A DNA stretch of 37,894 nucleotides from Thermoplasmata archaeon (GCA_030039525.1 JASHVI010000197.1:1-37894); one strand, 5' to 3'; shown: positions 29,425-37,052, counted from the first letter of the stretch. Notes: generated by a model from the sequence alone, not told the origin. A program made the numbers and translations.

Positions 29425-29997
29425 ATGCCGCTGACCTACGGCGACGCGCTTCCCTCCCTCTTCGGGTCAAAGCCGTTCACTTCTCGGGAGTTCGCCCGAA
29501 GGGCGAACGCTCCCCGAGCGGCCAAGATTCTCAGCGAGCTGAAGCGACGGGGAATCGTCGAGCGGATGGGGCGTGGAATGTACCGCTGCCTCGGGCCGGA
29601 GGAGCGCCCAGATCTCCGACTTGCTGAGTGGAGTCGGGTCCGGAATGCGGTTCTCAACGGACCGACTAGGAAGGCCTGGACTGGCCGTTCGGCCGTCGAG
29701 CTCTGGACCGGTGGCAGGTACCGGCTTGCGCCCTCGCCTTTCTACCGGGTATTCGAACTGGCCATCCCTGCCAACCGGGCAGAGGATTGGCGAAAGTACC
29801 TGGCCAGCCGGAATGTGGCCACGCACATGGGCAAGAGGGTGGGGTCCCGTGTCGATCTCGTTCCAGTGGCCCGAGTGAAGTCGATCGAGATCGACGGGGA
29901 ACCCGTGATTCCCCGCGCTGAGGTCGAGGCCATCATCGATGGGCATCCTGCTCTCTACGCAGGGGCCAAGGACCTTCTCCTCGATGGACCCAGATAG
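29425..29997 (+). CDS. abiEi: AbiEi-like antitoxin with N-terminal winged helix
   Basis: A 190-residue protein. Residues 5-60 form a winged helix of the AbiEi type: 'SKPFTSREFARRANAPRAAKILSELKRRGIVERMGRGMYRCLG', where the wing ends in the usual G-M-Y-R. The rest (about 65-190) is a mixed alpha/beta region with 'GPTRKAWTGRSAVELWTGGRYRLAPSPFYRVFEL' and a long C-terminal helix. It matches the order of AbiEi proteins, which repress the operon and neutralise the nucleotidyltransferase AbiEii in type IV toxin-antitoxin and phage-abortive systems. Its stop overlaps the next gene by 14 bases. Predicted leaderless start. Confidence 0.78.
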   Translation: MPLTYGDALPSLFGSKPFTSREFARRANAPRAAKILSELKRRGIVERMGRGMYRCLGPEERPDLRLAEWSRVRNAVLNGPTRKAWTGRSAVELWTGGRYRLAPSPFYRVFELAIPANRAEDWRKYLASRNVATHMGKRVGSRVDLVPVARVKSIEIDGEPVIPRAEVEAIIDGHPALYAGAKDLLLDGPR

Positions 29998-30691
29998 TCG
30001 CGAACGCGCGGCGGTCCAACTGCTCGACGACTGGCCGTGGGATCTCGGCGGAGTGGTGATCGGAGGGTACGCGGTGTGCGCGTATGGGCCGCCGAGGTAC
30101 TCGACCGATGTGGACGTCGTGATCCCGTTCGCCTCCGCGAATGCCATTCGATCGTGGCTTCGCGAGCGGGGGTTCCAGCTCGAAAAACATTCCACGCCGA
30201 ATCCACAGAACTACGAGGGCCAGGTCGAGAGATTCGTGGGCGGTGACGTGACCCTGGACCTCCTGGCGGGTGCGGTCCGCGATCGTGAAGCCCAGGTCGA
30301 CATATCGGAAGCTTGGATCTCCGCCCGTCCGAGGAAGGTCCGACTCGAGACCCTCGCCGCGCGGACCAATTCCGAGATTCCAATCGCTCGACCCGAGGCG
30401 CTCTGGGCCCTCAAACTTCAATCCGGACGCGACTCCGATCTTTCGGATTTGTTCGCTATCTCAGAAGAAGCCGTCGATACGGACGAGGTGCGTCGCGCGC
30501 TTCTGGACGCACGGAGTCCATCGCTCGTCGACAAGCTTCGGAAAGTCAGAAAGAAGCTGGAAGAGAATCAACTGTACGTGGATTCGTTGAGCCGGCGCGA
30601 GCTCGGTCGGCCATCCGACCCAAAGAATCGCCGCAACTGGTCGAAATTCGTAGCGCAAGTTGACCGGATTCTAGTTCCAACCATTGTTTGA
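29984..30691 (+). CDS. abiEii: AbiEii-like nucleotidyltransferase toxin
   Basis: A 235-residue protein from the ATG at 29984, overlapping the end of the AbiEi-like gene. The nucleotidyltransferase site is IGGYAVCAYGPPRYSTDVDV: GGY at 27-29, an Arg-Tyr-Ser/Thr step and D42-x-D44. A later 'PEALWALKLQSGRDSDLSDLFAI' block matches the K-L...R-x-x-D-x-x-D-L motif of AbiEii/MenT-type enzymes. These toxins add nucleotides, in characterised cases to tRNA acceptor ends. The C-terminal third is helical and Arg/Lys-rich. A T5 run at 30729-30733 just after the stop could end the transcript. The protein lies about 50 bases from the 3' end of tRNA-Met. Confidence 0.83.
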   Translation: MDPDSRERAAVQLLDDWPWDLGGVVIGGYAVCAYGPPRYSTDVDVVIPFASANAIRSWLRERGFQLEKHSTPNPQNYEGQVERFVGGDVTLDLLAGAVRDREAQVDISEAWISARPRKVRLETLAARTNSEIPIARPEALWALKLQSGRDSDLSDLFAISEEAVDTDEVRRALLDARSPSLVDKLRKVRKKLEENQLYVDSLSRRELGRPSDPKNRRNWSKFVAQVDRILVPTIV

Positions 30692-30739
30692 TGATCTTAC
30701 GTTGGCGGAGCAACTTAATCCCAAGCCGTTTTTCACAGG

Positions 30740-30842
30740 TGTCGGGGGGGGGATTTGAACCCCCGGCCCCAGGATCTCTCCGGGACCGCCGGCGGGCGGT
30801 CCCCTATGAGTCCCGTGCTCTACCAGGCTGAGCCACCCCGAC
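30740..30842 (-). tRNA. tRNA-Met (CAT), elongator type, with a 29-nt intron
   Basis: Read on the minus strand from 30842: acceptor GTCGGGG, D-arm stem GCTC/GAGC, anticodon stem CGGGA/TCCTG, loop with anticodon CAT (30808-30806), T-arm GGGGG-TTCAAAT-CCCCC, acceptor CCCCGAC and discriminator A73 at 30740; no CCA encoded. An intron of 29 nt (30804-30776) sits after position 37, the canonical archaeal place, and folds as GGGACCGCC/GGCGGTCCC. A G1-C72 pair argues against the initiator tRNA (A1-U72 in archaea). A tRNA-Ile2 with a modified C34 is possible, but elongator Met fits better. It lies 41 bases downstream of the S3Ae gene on the same strand. Confidence 0.9.
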
Positions 30843-30883
30843 AGGGAACACGGTCACGGGCCCACGCCCGGGACGGAGGACGC

Positions 30884-31603
30884 TCACGGGGCCGGCGCTT
30901 CGCCTTCGGCCATCGCGGGGGCCTCGGGCGGCGAGGGACCGCCCTCGACGGAGGCGCCGGGGGTCTCCTCGGCGGTTGGCTCGTCCGAGATGGTCCCCAG
31001 CACCTCGGAGCACCGGATCTCGATCTTCTTCAGGGGATAGAGGGTCCGGACCCCGTGGGCGAGGAGCTTCGAGAGGTCCCCGCCGAGCATCTCCTTGACG
31101 AACTCCGCGGCGGTGCGCTGCTGCGCCTCCTCGCGCAGGAGCGTCTCCAGGCGGTGGCGGAGCTCCGTGCGCAGGTGGGTCTGGAGCCGCTGCTCGCCGA
31201 CGGCCACCGGCTTCACCACGATCTGCACGCCGTCCTTCGTGGTGACCTCGAGCGAGAGGTCGATCTTCGAGCGCTTGCGCCGGGCGAGACGGCGGACGAA
31301 GTCGCTCGTGAGCTCGTGGCCGATGAACGTCGTCTCGGCGACGTGCTCCCCGGAGACCCGCTCGACGCGGAAACGGAGCTTGATGTGGGCCTTCCCGATG
31401 TCCGCGCCGCCCCCGATCTCCTGGAGGCTCATCTCGAGGGTCCGGCCCACCACCTGCTCGGGCTCCGAGGCCATCGTCTCCCCGAGCTCGGCGTGCTGGA
31501 AGACCCCCGGCGCGCGGACCTTGAACCAGTGCTTGGAACGCCACTTGTCCTTGACGGTCCGGGCCAGCGGCGCCTTCTTCGCCGGGGCCTCCTTGTCGGC
31601 CAT
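30884..31603 (-). CDS. rps3ae: Archaeal ribosomal protein S3Ae (eS1)
   Basis: A 239-residue protein from the ATG at 31603. The core is recognisable throughout: 'VKDKWRSKHWFKVRAPGVFQHAELGETMASEPEQVVGRTLEMSLQEI', 'AHIKLRFRVERVSGEHVAETTFIGHELTSDFVRRLARRKRSKIDLSLEVTTKDGVQIVVKP', and 'LREEAQQRTAAEFVKEMLGGDLSKLLAHGVRTLYPLKKIEIRCSEVL'. S3Ae/eS1 is a small-subunit protein near the mRNA exit in archaea and eukaryotes and is absent from bacteria. The last 30 or so residues are an acidic Pro/Glu/Ala tail. A CTTAAG box (31635-31640) is about 34 nt upstream. tRNA-Met follows downstream and may be co-transcribed. Confidence 0.95.
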   Translation of the reverse strand: MADKEAPAKKAPLARTVKDKWRSKHWFKVRAPGVFQHAELGETMASEPEQVVGRTLEMSLQEIGGGADIGKAHIKLRFRVERVSGEHVAETTFIGHELTSDFVRRLARRKRSKIDLSLEVTTKDGVQIVVKPVAVGEQRLQTHLRTELRHRLETLLREEAQQRTAAEFVKEMLGGDLSKLLAHGVRTLYPLKKIEIRCSEVLGTISDEPTAEETPGASVEGGPSPPEAPAMAEGEAPAP

Positions 31604-31634
31604 GGGTCGCGCGGCCGCCCACCCGAGTCCGTTA

Positions 31635-31640
31635 CTTAAG
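31635..31640 (-). promoter_or_regulatory. TATA-like box of the S3Ae gene
   Basis: CTTAAG followed by TAAC on the minus strand, centred about 34 nt before the ATG at 31603. It is the only AT-rich element between S3Ae and the divergent AAA+ gene on this side. Confidence 0.55.
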
Positions 31641-31792
31641 ACCTCCGACGAGCGCCGAGGAGAACGACGCGGTCCGGCCGCCCGGCCGGGGGAGGCCGGC
31701 ACGTCGCCGGGACCCGCCGGCCGGCGGAGCCATCCCTGGGAGGGGCCGGAACTTCGGGCAAACTATTTGTGGCGACCGTCGGTCCGCGCCGC

Positions 31793-33340
31793 GTGCCGAA
31801 CTCGTCGAGCCCGGCCCGCACCGAACCCGCGATCGGGACCCGCGGAACGGCCGACCAGCTGCTGAAGGCCGGGGCCCGGCCGGAGGCCCCCTCGGAGCGC
31901 TTCCGGGCCGAGATCCTCGGGCTCCTCGCGGCCTCTTCCGGGACCGGACGATCCCGGGAGGACGCCTTCGCCGAGCTCTTCCCCCACACGGTCCTCCCGC
32001 TGAACGTCTCGGAGGACGTCGTCACCTCTCTCGTCTCGGGGGCCCATCTCCTCTTCTTCGGGCCCTCGGGCGCCGGCAAGACCAGCCTCGCCCGCGACCT
32101 CTGGGACCTGTATCCGAAGGGGGCCTGGGTCGTGCCGGGGTGCCCGGTCCAGGACCACCCGCTCAGCGTCTGCGACGCCGCGACCTACGCGAAGTTCCCC
32201 CCCTGCCCGATCTGCCGGCGGCGGTTCGCGCCGAAGGGGGAGATCGGTCAGTTCAACCCCGCGACCGTCGACGCGAAGAACGTCCCCGCGGAGTACGTGC
32301 GCCTCCGGGAGGGCTTCGGCTTCGCCCGGCTGCAGGGGAGCTCGGAGGTCTTCCCCGACCACCTCACGGGCAACATCAACCTCCGCAAGCTCGAGGAGAT
32401 CGGGGACCCGATGAGCCCCCTCGTCCTGGAGCCGGGCAAGCTCTTGCAGGCCAACCGCGGGCTCCTCCTCGTCGACGAGATCGGGAAGCTCCCCCTCGGC
32501 ACGCAGAACGTGCTCCTGCAGGCGCTCCAGGAGGGGACCGTGACGCCGGCGAAGTCCCGGGAGACCTTCCCCGCGACGTTCGTCGCGGTCTGCACCTCGA
32601 ACCTCTCCGACCTCGACAACATCAACGATCCCCTCTCCGACCGCCTGACGAGCCTCCTGGTCGGGTACAACCCGCGGCACTCCGACAACCGACGGATCGT
32701 CGCCATCGGAAGGGCGGGGGACGGCGTGGCCTACGTGCCCGAGATCCTGACCGACGCCGGGGTCCGGATGATCGAGACCTGGCGGAAGAAGGTCTCCGAC
32801 GAGAACCCGGACGTCGGCGAGGTCGGCTCGAACCGGACCCTCCTCGACGTCGCCGCTCGCACCGCGGCGATCGCGACGCTCGCGGGTCGACCGGTCCCGC
32901 TCGAGGAGGACCTGAAGGCCGGCCTCACCCACGCGATGCGCGGACGGATCCGGGCCCGCTCCGGGGACTCGTTCCGCCAGAACGCCGACCGGGTCCGGGA
33001 GTTCATCGATTCGAACCTCCCGGAGGCGCTGAAGCGGAGCGCCGGCGTCTACTGGTGCCGGTACTACAAGGGCGTCCTGAGGGAGAACAAGCCGGAGGCC
33101 GAGGCGCTCGTCGCCGAGGGCCGCCGACTCGGCCAGGACGAGTCGCTCCGCGGACAGGTCGCCGAGGGGGCCGCGGTCTTCCCCCACTTCCAGCCGTTCG
33201 CCAAGTTCGTCTCCGACCGGGAGCGCTTCCCGGGCTCGCTCCGCCCGATCGAGGCCGCCATCGGCACCTTCGGGCTCCTCGAGCGGCACTCGCTCTTCGA
33301 GTGCGCACCGGAGGACGCCGACGACGACCCTCTCCCCTGA
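31793..33340 (+). CDS. AAA+ ATPase of the Mg-chelatase-I/MoxR type
   Basis: A 515-residue ATPase. GTG at 31793 is preferred because an AT-rich ACTATTTG box lies about 27 nt upstream; an in-frame GTG at 31769 adds eight residues. Walker A is GPSGAGKT (90-97) and Walker B LLLVDEI (224-230). The insertion 'HLTGNINLRKLEEIG' and 'LLQANRGLLLVDEI' are typical of the Mg-chelatase/MoxR helix-2-insert clade. Four Cys (117, 127, 138, 141: GCP, VCD, PCPIC) in the insert between the Walker motifs could bind zinc. These ATPases work with a VWA partner, encoded next, to remodel or insert metal into target proteins. No bacteriochlorophyll or cobalamin genes are nearby, so the target is unknown. Confidence 0.88.
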   Translation: MPNSSSPARTEPAIGTRGTADQLLKAGARPEAPSERFRAEILGLLAASSGTGRSREDAFAELFPHTVLPLNVSEDVVTSLVSGAHLLFFGPSGAGKTSLARDLWDLYPKGAWVVPGCPVQDHPLSVCDAATYAKFPPCPICRRRFAPKGEIGQFNPATVDAKNVPAEYVRLREGFGFARLQGSSEVFPDHLTGNINLRKLEEIGDPMSPLVLEPGKLLQANRGLLLVDEIGKLPLGTQNVLLQALQEGTVTPAKSRETFPATFVAVCTSNLSDLDNINDPLSDRLTSLLVGYNPRHSDNRRIVAIGRAGDGVAYVPEILTDAGVRMIETWRKKVSDENPDVGEVGSNRTLLDVAARTAAIATLAGRPVPLEEDLKAGLTHAMRGRIRARSGDSFRQNADRVREFIDSNLPEALKRSAGVYWCRYYKGVLRENKPEAEALVAEGRRLGQDESLRGQVAEGAAVFPHFQPFAKFVSDRERFPGSLRPIEAAIGTFGLLERHSLFECAPEDADDDPLP

Positions 33341-33503
33341 CCGCCCGATCGAGCTCCCCGACTGCTCGCTCTACCCCGAGGACGTCGGCCTCGAGGACCT
33401 CTTAGAAGGCATCGATCGGGCCCGACTCACCAAGATCCTCGCGGAGGAGGGGATCGACGGGGCCCACCGTCTGATCGAGGAGGAGGCCCGGAGGGACCCC
33501 GCG
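33339..33503 (+). other. Coding-like extension of the VWA frame without a start codon
   Basis: In the frame of the VWA gene, the 55 codons before its first ATG encode a plausible helical segment (DRPIELPDCSLYPEDVGLED, 'LLEGIDRARLTKILAEEG', 'AHRLIEEEARRDPA') with almost only G or C in third position, as in real genes here. There is no ATG, GTG or TTG. The frame begins exactly at the AAA+ stop in the +1 phase (CCC TGA C). Frameshifting, a rare start codon or a sequencing indel could explain it. Confidence 0.5.
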
Positions 33504-35135
33504 ATGGCGGACCGGTTCCGGGCCCTCCGGGACCGGCTGCGACGCCAGGCCCAGCGACGGGTCTCGCGGCTCGCCGGGGAGTACGAGCGTCGGCAGGAGG
33601 CGCTCGAGGTCGTCTCGCGGAACGAGCAGGCCCGGCTCGACGCGGAACTGAAGGCCCTCGAGGAGCGCCTCGAGCGCTCCCGGAAGCTCGACCTGTCGAG
33701 GATCCTCGACGACGCGATGCTCGGGGACCTCTCGAACGCCCTCCTCCTCCCCGACTCCTCCTGGCTGAAGCCCCCACCGCCTCCCTCTCTCTGGGCCCGG
33801 ATCCGGGCCGCCTTCGCCCGTCTCGTGGCCTTCTTCCGGCGGCTCTTCGGCCGCGGGACGCCCGCGCCACCCGAGAAGTCCAAGGGACGCAGCCTCACCT
33901 TCGCGATCCCGACCGGCGCCGGGCGCTCCCTCGGCGCCTCCGAGATCGGGGACGCGCTGGCCCGGCTCACCCCCTCCCAGCAGGAGGAGTTCCGGGGGAA
34001 CCTTTCCCGGACGATCGAGGCCAAGGAGCGGGACGTCCGCCAGGAGGCCGAGGAGAAGCGGAAGGAGGCGGAGCGCCAGCGCCGATCGCTCGAGGCGGAG
34101 CGGGAGGAGGCGAAGCGCCGGGCCGAGAAGGAGGTCGACTCGAGGGTCCGGGAGGCCGAGGCGAAGCGCGTCGACCGGGAGCTCAGGGAGCGGGGGCTCG
34201 TCGCCGAGCGGGAGGGCCAGCTCCAGGTCACCTACGGCCTCGTCGAGCGGTTCGCCCGCCTCCTGCTCGAGGAGGAGAGCCGGGAGCTCGCGAAGGACCC
34301 GAGGCTCTCCCCGCAGGGCTCGGCCTCGACGGGGATCTACGAGAAGGCCCGCCTACTGCGGGCCGACGAGGTCGCCCACCTCGACCTGCCGTCCTCGGTG
34401 GTCGCGGCCCGCCTGCAGGGCCTGAAGCACATCGACGAGACGACCAGTTTCATCTACCGGGAGGTCACGAGCGAGCGGGTCCACGTCGTCCTCGCCTTCG
34501 ACAAGTCCGGCAGCATGGCGGAGGGGGAGAAGCTCCCCGCCGCCAAGAAGGCCCTTCTGGCCCTCTACGTGGCGATCCGCCGCCGCCACCCGGACGCGAC
34601 GATCGATGTCGTCGCGTTCGAGAACGAGGTTCGGGTCCTCGACCTGTTGGAGCTGTGGGAGTGCTCCCCCGGCGCCTTCACCAACACCGCCGAGGCGCTC
34701 CGGACGGCCCACCTCCTCCTCCGGTCGACCCGCGCGAGCCGCAAGGAGGTCTACCTGATCACCGACGGTCTTCCGGAGGCGTACACCGACGAGGACGGGC
34801 GGGTCCGGGCGGGACAGCTCGAGGTCGCCCTCGACCGGGCCCTCGAACGGGCCGGGGAGCTCGCGACGGTGAAGCCGCTGAAGGCCTGCCTCATCCTGCT
34901 CCGCTCCGAGCACCCGGAGTACGAGGTCGCCGCCCGGAAGCTCGCCGAGCGGCTGCAGGGGGAGCTGGTCGTCACCGACCCGAAGCACCTCGGCGTCGAG
35001 CTCCTGATCCGCTGGATCGGCGGCACGGAGACGATCCGCAAGGCGCCCCAGGTCCAGGCGCTCCCGGCTCGGAGCGCCGCCGCGCCGGCCCGGACCGGTC
35101 GACGCCGCAAGGCCGACCGTCGGATGGGCGGCTAG
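33504..35135 (+). CDS. VWA-domain protein, partner of the AAA+ ATPase
   Basis: At least 543 residues from the ATG at 33504, probably with about 50 more N-terminal residues (see 33339-33503). Residues 1-70 are helical. A basic, Pro-rich linker (about 90-125) is followed by a long coiled coil (about 165-250, 'RQEAEEKRKEAERQRRSLEAE'). The VWA domain starts near residue 325 with a full MIDAS: DKSGSM (333-338), a Thr in 'FTNTAEAL', and Asp in 'LITDGLPEA'. AAA+/VWA pairs such as BchI/BchD, MoxR/VWA and RavA/ViaA act as metal-insertion or protein-remodelling machines. The tail is basic. Order and overlap of frames support a two-subunit complex with the preceding gene. Confidence 0.87.
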   Translation: MADRFRALRDRLRRQAQRRVSRLAGEYERRQEALEVVSRNEQARLDAELKALEERLERSRKLDLSRILDDAMLGDLSNALLLPDSSWLKPPPPPSLWARIRAAFARLVAFFRRLFGRGTPAPPEKSKGRSLTFAIPTGAGRSLGASEIGDALARLTPSQQEEFRGNLSRTIEAKERDVRQEAEEKRKEAERQRRSLEAEREEAKRRAEKEVDSRVREAEAKRVDRELRERGLVAEREGQLQVTYGLVERFARLLLEEESRELAKDPRLSPQGSASTGIYEKARLLRADEVAHLDLPSSVVAARLQGLKHIDETTSFIYREVTSERVHVVLAFDKSGSMAEGEKLPAAKKALLALYVAIRRRHPDATIDVVAFENEVRVLDLLELWECSPGAFTNTAEALRTAHLLLRSTRASRKEVYLITDGLPEAYTDEDGRVRAGQLEVALDRALERAGELATVKPLKACLILLRSEHPEYEVAARKLAERLQGELVVTDPKHLGVELLIRWIGGTETIRKAPQVQALPARSAAAPARTGRRRKADRRMGG

Positions 35136-35206
35136 CGGTGGTCCGCCCGGGGACCTCGCCCCCGACCGGGAGGCCCGGGAGACGTCCCTTTCCGCTCCTC
35201 GGGCAA

Positions 35207-35213
35207 CTTTATG
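35207..35213 (+). promoter_or_regulatory. TATA-like box before the gene at 35248
   Basis: CTTTATG in a GC-rich gap, about 38 nt before the ATG at 35248, giving a leader of roughly ten nucleotides that holds GGGGAGGAT as a ribosome-binding site. Confidence 0.55.
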
Positions 35214-35247
35214 CGGCCCCCCCGGCTGTTTCGTCGGGGAGGATCCG

Positions 35248-35703
35248 ATGACCGACACCCCCGAGCAGGCCGAGCTGCGGCGCCACCTGAGCGAGCTGAG
35301 GAAGGCCGCGCACGCCGTCGGCCGCGACGTCGCCCTCCACGTCGAGGACCTGAAGAACATCGACCAGAAGATCGAGCGTCTCGGCCACCTCGTCGGCAAG
35401 GAGGCGAAGTACGCGGCCTGGGAGATCGAGGACGACATCACGGCCCTGGGCCGCGGGCTCGGCAAGGACCTCCGGGCGCTCCCGAGCGCGATCGCCGACG
35501 GGGCCGAGGCCGCGGGCACCGCCGTCGCGGGGGCCGTCAGCACGGCCGCCCGGGCCACGGGGGAGGCGATCTCGAACGCGGGTCATCGGGCCTCCGAGGG
35601 CACGAAGAACGCGCTGGCGAGCGCCGCCGGGGTCCGGCGGACCCCGATGAAGGAGTGGCACCCGCCCTCGCCGGCCGCGGAACGGCCGGCGGACGACGAC
35701 TAG
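35248..35703 (+). CDS. Hypothetical helical protein
   Basis: A 151-residue protein with its own TATA-like box and a GGAGGA ribosome-binding site just before the ATG. The first 80 residues are amphipathic helix (HLSELRKAAHAVGRDVALHV, 'EDLKNIDQKIERLGHLVGKEAKYAAWEIEDD'). The next 50 are Ala/Gly-rich and could form a helix that packs or contacts a membrane (AAGTAVAGAVSTAARATGEA). The C-terminal 20 residues are Pro-rich and acidic. No signal peptide and no recognised family. The pattern is reminiscent of small stress or envelope-associated helical proteins, but that is only a resemblance. Confidence 0.65.
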   Translation: MTDTPEQAELRRHLSELRKAAHAVGRDVALHVEDLKNIDQKIERLGHLVGKEAKYAAWEIEDDITALGRGLGKDLRALPSAIADGAEAAGTAVAGAVSTAARATGEAISNAGHRASEGTKNALASAAGVRRTPMKEWHPPSPAAERPADDD

Positions 35704-35799
35704 TCCATCGGCCCCAGCTCGGTCGCGTCCCGACGGGGCTCCCGGCGGGACCCGGGCTGCGGGCGCGCCCCCGCGCGCGGGAGCCTCGTCCGCCGGAGC

Positions 35800-36165
35800 C
35801 TATTCCTCGGGCACGAGCCAGAGGACGTTCCCGTCGGGGTCGCGGATCTTCGAGACCCAGCCCCAGGGGCGCTCGGTCGGCGGCTGGGCGAAGGCGACGC
35901 CCCGCTTCTGGAGCTTGGCGGCCGCCTTCGCGAAGTCGGAGTCGACGGTGAGGAGGATCCCGGTGTCGGTCTCGGCCTTCGAGGGGCCCTGGCCGTCCTC
36001 GGCCTCGCAGAGGTGGAGCTGCATCCCCTTCTTCGGGTAGCCGACGACCGTCCAGTGCTCGTCGTCGTCGGCGATCTGCTTGAACCCCAGCTTCTCCTGG
36101 TACCAGCGCGCGCTCTTCTTCCGGTCCTTCACGACGACCGCGACCGAGACGGGACGGATCTTCAT
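35800..36165 (-). CDS. VOC family (glyoxalase-like) protein
   Basis: A 121-residue protein. The ATG at 36165 overlaps the stop of the methyltransferase gene (ATGA), so it is the last gene of a three-gene operon. 'VSVAVVVKDRKKSARWYQEKLGFKQIADDDEHWTVVGYP' and 'GILLTVDSDFAKAAAKLQKRGVAFAQPPTERPWGWVSKIRDPDGNVLWLV' are the two beta-alpha-beta units of a VOC protomer; the final DPDGN-x-x-x-L is characteristic. Metal-ligand positions are only partly conserved (the last is Leu rather than Glu), so it may bind a ligand without metal chemistry. Substrate unknown. Confidence 0.9.
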   Translation of the reverse strand: MKIRPVSVAVVVKDRKKSARWYQEKLGFKQIADDDEHWTVVGYPKKGMQLHLCEAEDGQGPSKAETDTGILLTVDSDFAKAAAKLQKRGVAFAQPPTERPWGWVSKIRDPDGNVLWLVPEE

Positions 36166-37052
36166 CGCTCCCTCGACCGCTCGACTCGTCGCGCGCGGTC
36201 ATTACGCTTCCGAGCCTCGGCAGGGCCGGCCCGCCCGAGCCGCTCCTGGGCGACCCGAAGGTACTCGGCGTCGAGGTCGAAGCCGACGAACGGGACCCCG
36301 ACGCGCACCGCGGCGACGGCGCTCGCCCCGATCCCCACGAACGGGTCCGCAGCGAGCCGGATCCGGCCGACCCCGTGGAGCCGGTAGCACCACTCCGGGA
36401 GCTCCGGCGGGAAGCTGGCCGGGTGGGGGCGGTCGGAGGCGCGGAAGCGGATCGTCTCGTACGGGAGGAACCAGGTGTTCCCCCGGCAGCGCCGGTCGGC
36501 CCCGGCGGAACGCCACCGGGCCACGTTGGACTTGTCCTGGTACGGGACGCCGATGGCGAGGCGGTCGAGCGGGACCGCCCCGGAGCGGGTCAGGTGGAAG
36601 ATGTACTCGTGGGCGCCGTGGACGTACCGGTCCGAGACGAGCGGCTTGTAGTGGCCGACGGCCAGGTCCCGGTCGAGCCCGGCGGAGCCGCCGACGAAGG
36701 CCCGGTCGATGGCGATCGACTTCACCCAGTGGAGGACGTTCTGGAGCCGGAACCTCTCCGCGAGGACCCGGACCGAGTCCCACGGCAGGAACGGGTCCCT
36801 CGGGGAGCCGCCGAGGTTGAAGAAGATCGAGCCCTCCGGGGCGAGGGCGTGGTCGAGGGCGTCGCGCACCTCGGCGAGGAAGCCGAGGTACTCGGCCCGG
36901 GGCCGGTCGTCCTCGTAGGCGCCGTACGGGACGCCGAGGTTGTACGGCGGCGAGGTGACGACGACGTCGACGCTCCCGGCGGGAAGCGCCCGGAGCCCCG
37001 GCCGGCAGTCCTCAAGGATCAGGCGGACCGAGGGGGCCGGCCCCTCGCTCAC
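36162..37052 (-). CDS. N4/N6-type site-specific DNA methyltransferase
   Basis: A 296-residue enzyme. The GTG at 37052 overlaps the stop of the upstream ATPase gene (GTGA), and its own stop overlaps the VOC start (ATGA). Motif IV is TSPPYN (33-38), near the N terminus; motif I, DPFVGIG (236-242), is near the C terminus, followed by 'VPFVGFDLDAEYLRVAQERL'. This order is that of beta-class amino-methyltransferases that make N4-methylcytosine or N6-methyladenine. The target-recognition part lies around residues 115-230. No restriction gene is visible, so it may be an orphan methyltransferase with a regulatory or protective role. Target site cannot be deduced. Confidence 0.92.
   Translation of the reverse strand: MSEGPAPSVRLILEDCRPGLRALPAGSVDVVVTSPPYNLGVPYGAYEDDRPRAEYLGFLAEVRDALDHALAPEGSIFFNLGGSPRDPFLPWDSVRVLAERFRLQNVLHWVKSIAIDRAFVGGSAGLDRDLAVGHYKPLVSDRYVHGAHEYIFHLTRSGAVPLDRLAIGVPYQDKSNVARWRSAGADRRCRGNTWFLPYETIRFRASDRPHPASFPPELPEWCYRLHGVGRIRLAADPFVGIGASAVAAVRVGVPFVGFDLDAEYLRVAQERLGRAGPAEARKRNDRARRVERSRER

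Larger units (their letters stand above)
25450..30842. mobile_element. Candidate toxin-antitoxin cassette array at the 3' end of tRNA-Met
   Basis: Four compact modules of about 1.2-1.5 kb each (MNT/HEPN, VapB/VapC/wHTH, MNT/HEPN, AbiEi/AbiEii) are each preceded by a copy of the same repeat (25524, 26726, 27944, 29207). The array ends at the 3' end of an intron-containing tRNA-Met at 30740. Every repeat lies in the same orientation while the modules face +, -, -, +. The repeats share CAGRTGTC-plus-G-run with the tRNA 3' end. This arrangement suggests stepwise insertion of cassettes next to the tRNA, or exchange by recombination at the repeats. No integrase, transposase or replication gene is present, so mobility is inferred only. 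The left edge is approximate. Confidence 0.45.

Noticed and set aside
30740..30842. Initiator tRNA-Met.
   Set aside because: Archaeal initiators start with an A1-U72 pair; this one has G1-C72 and an intron, fitting an elongator tRNA-Met better.
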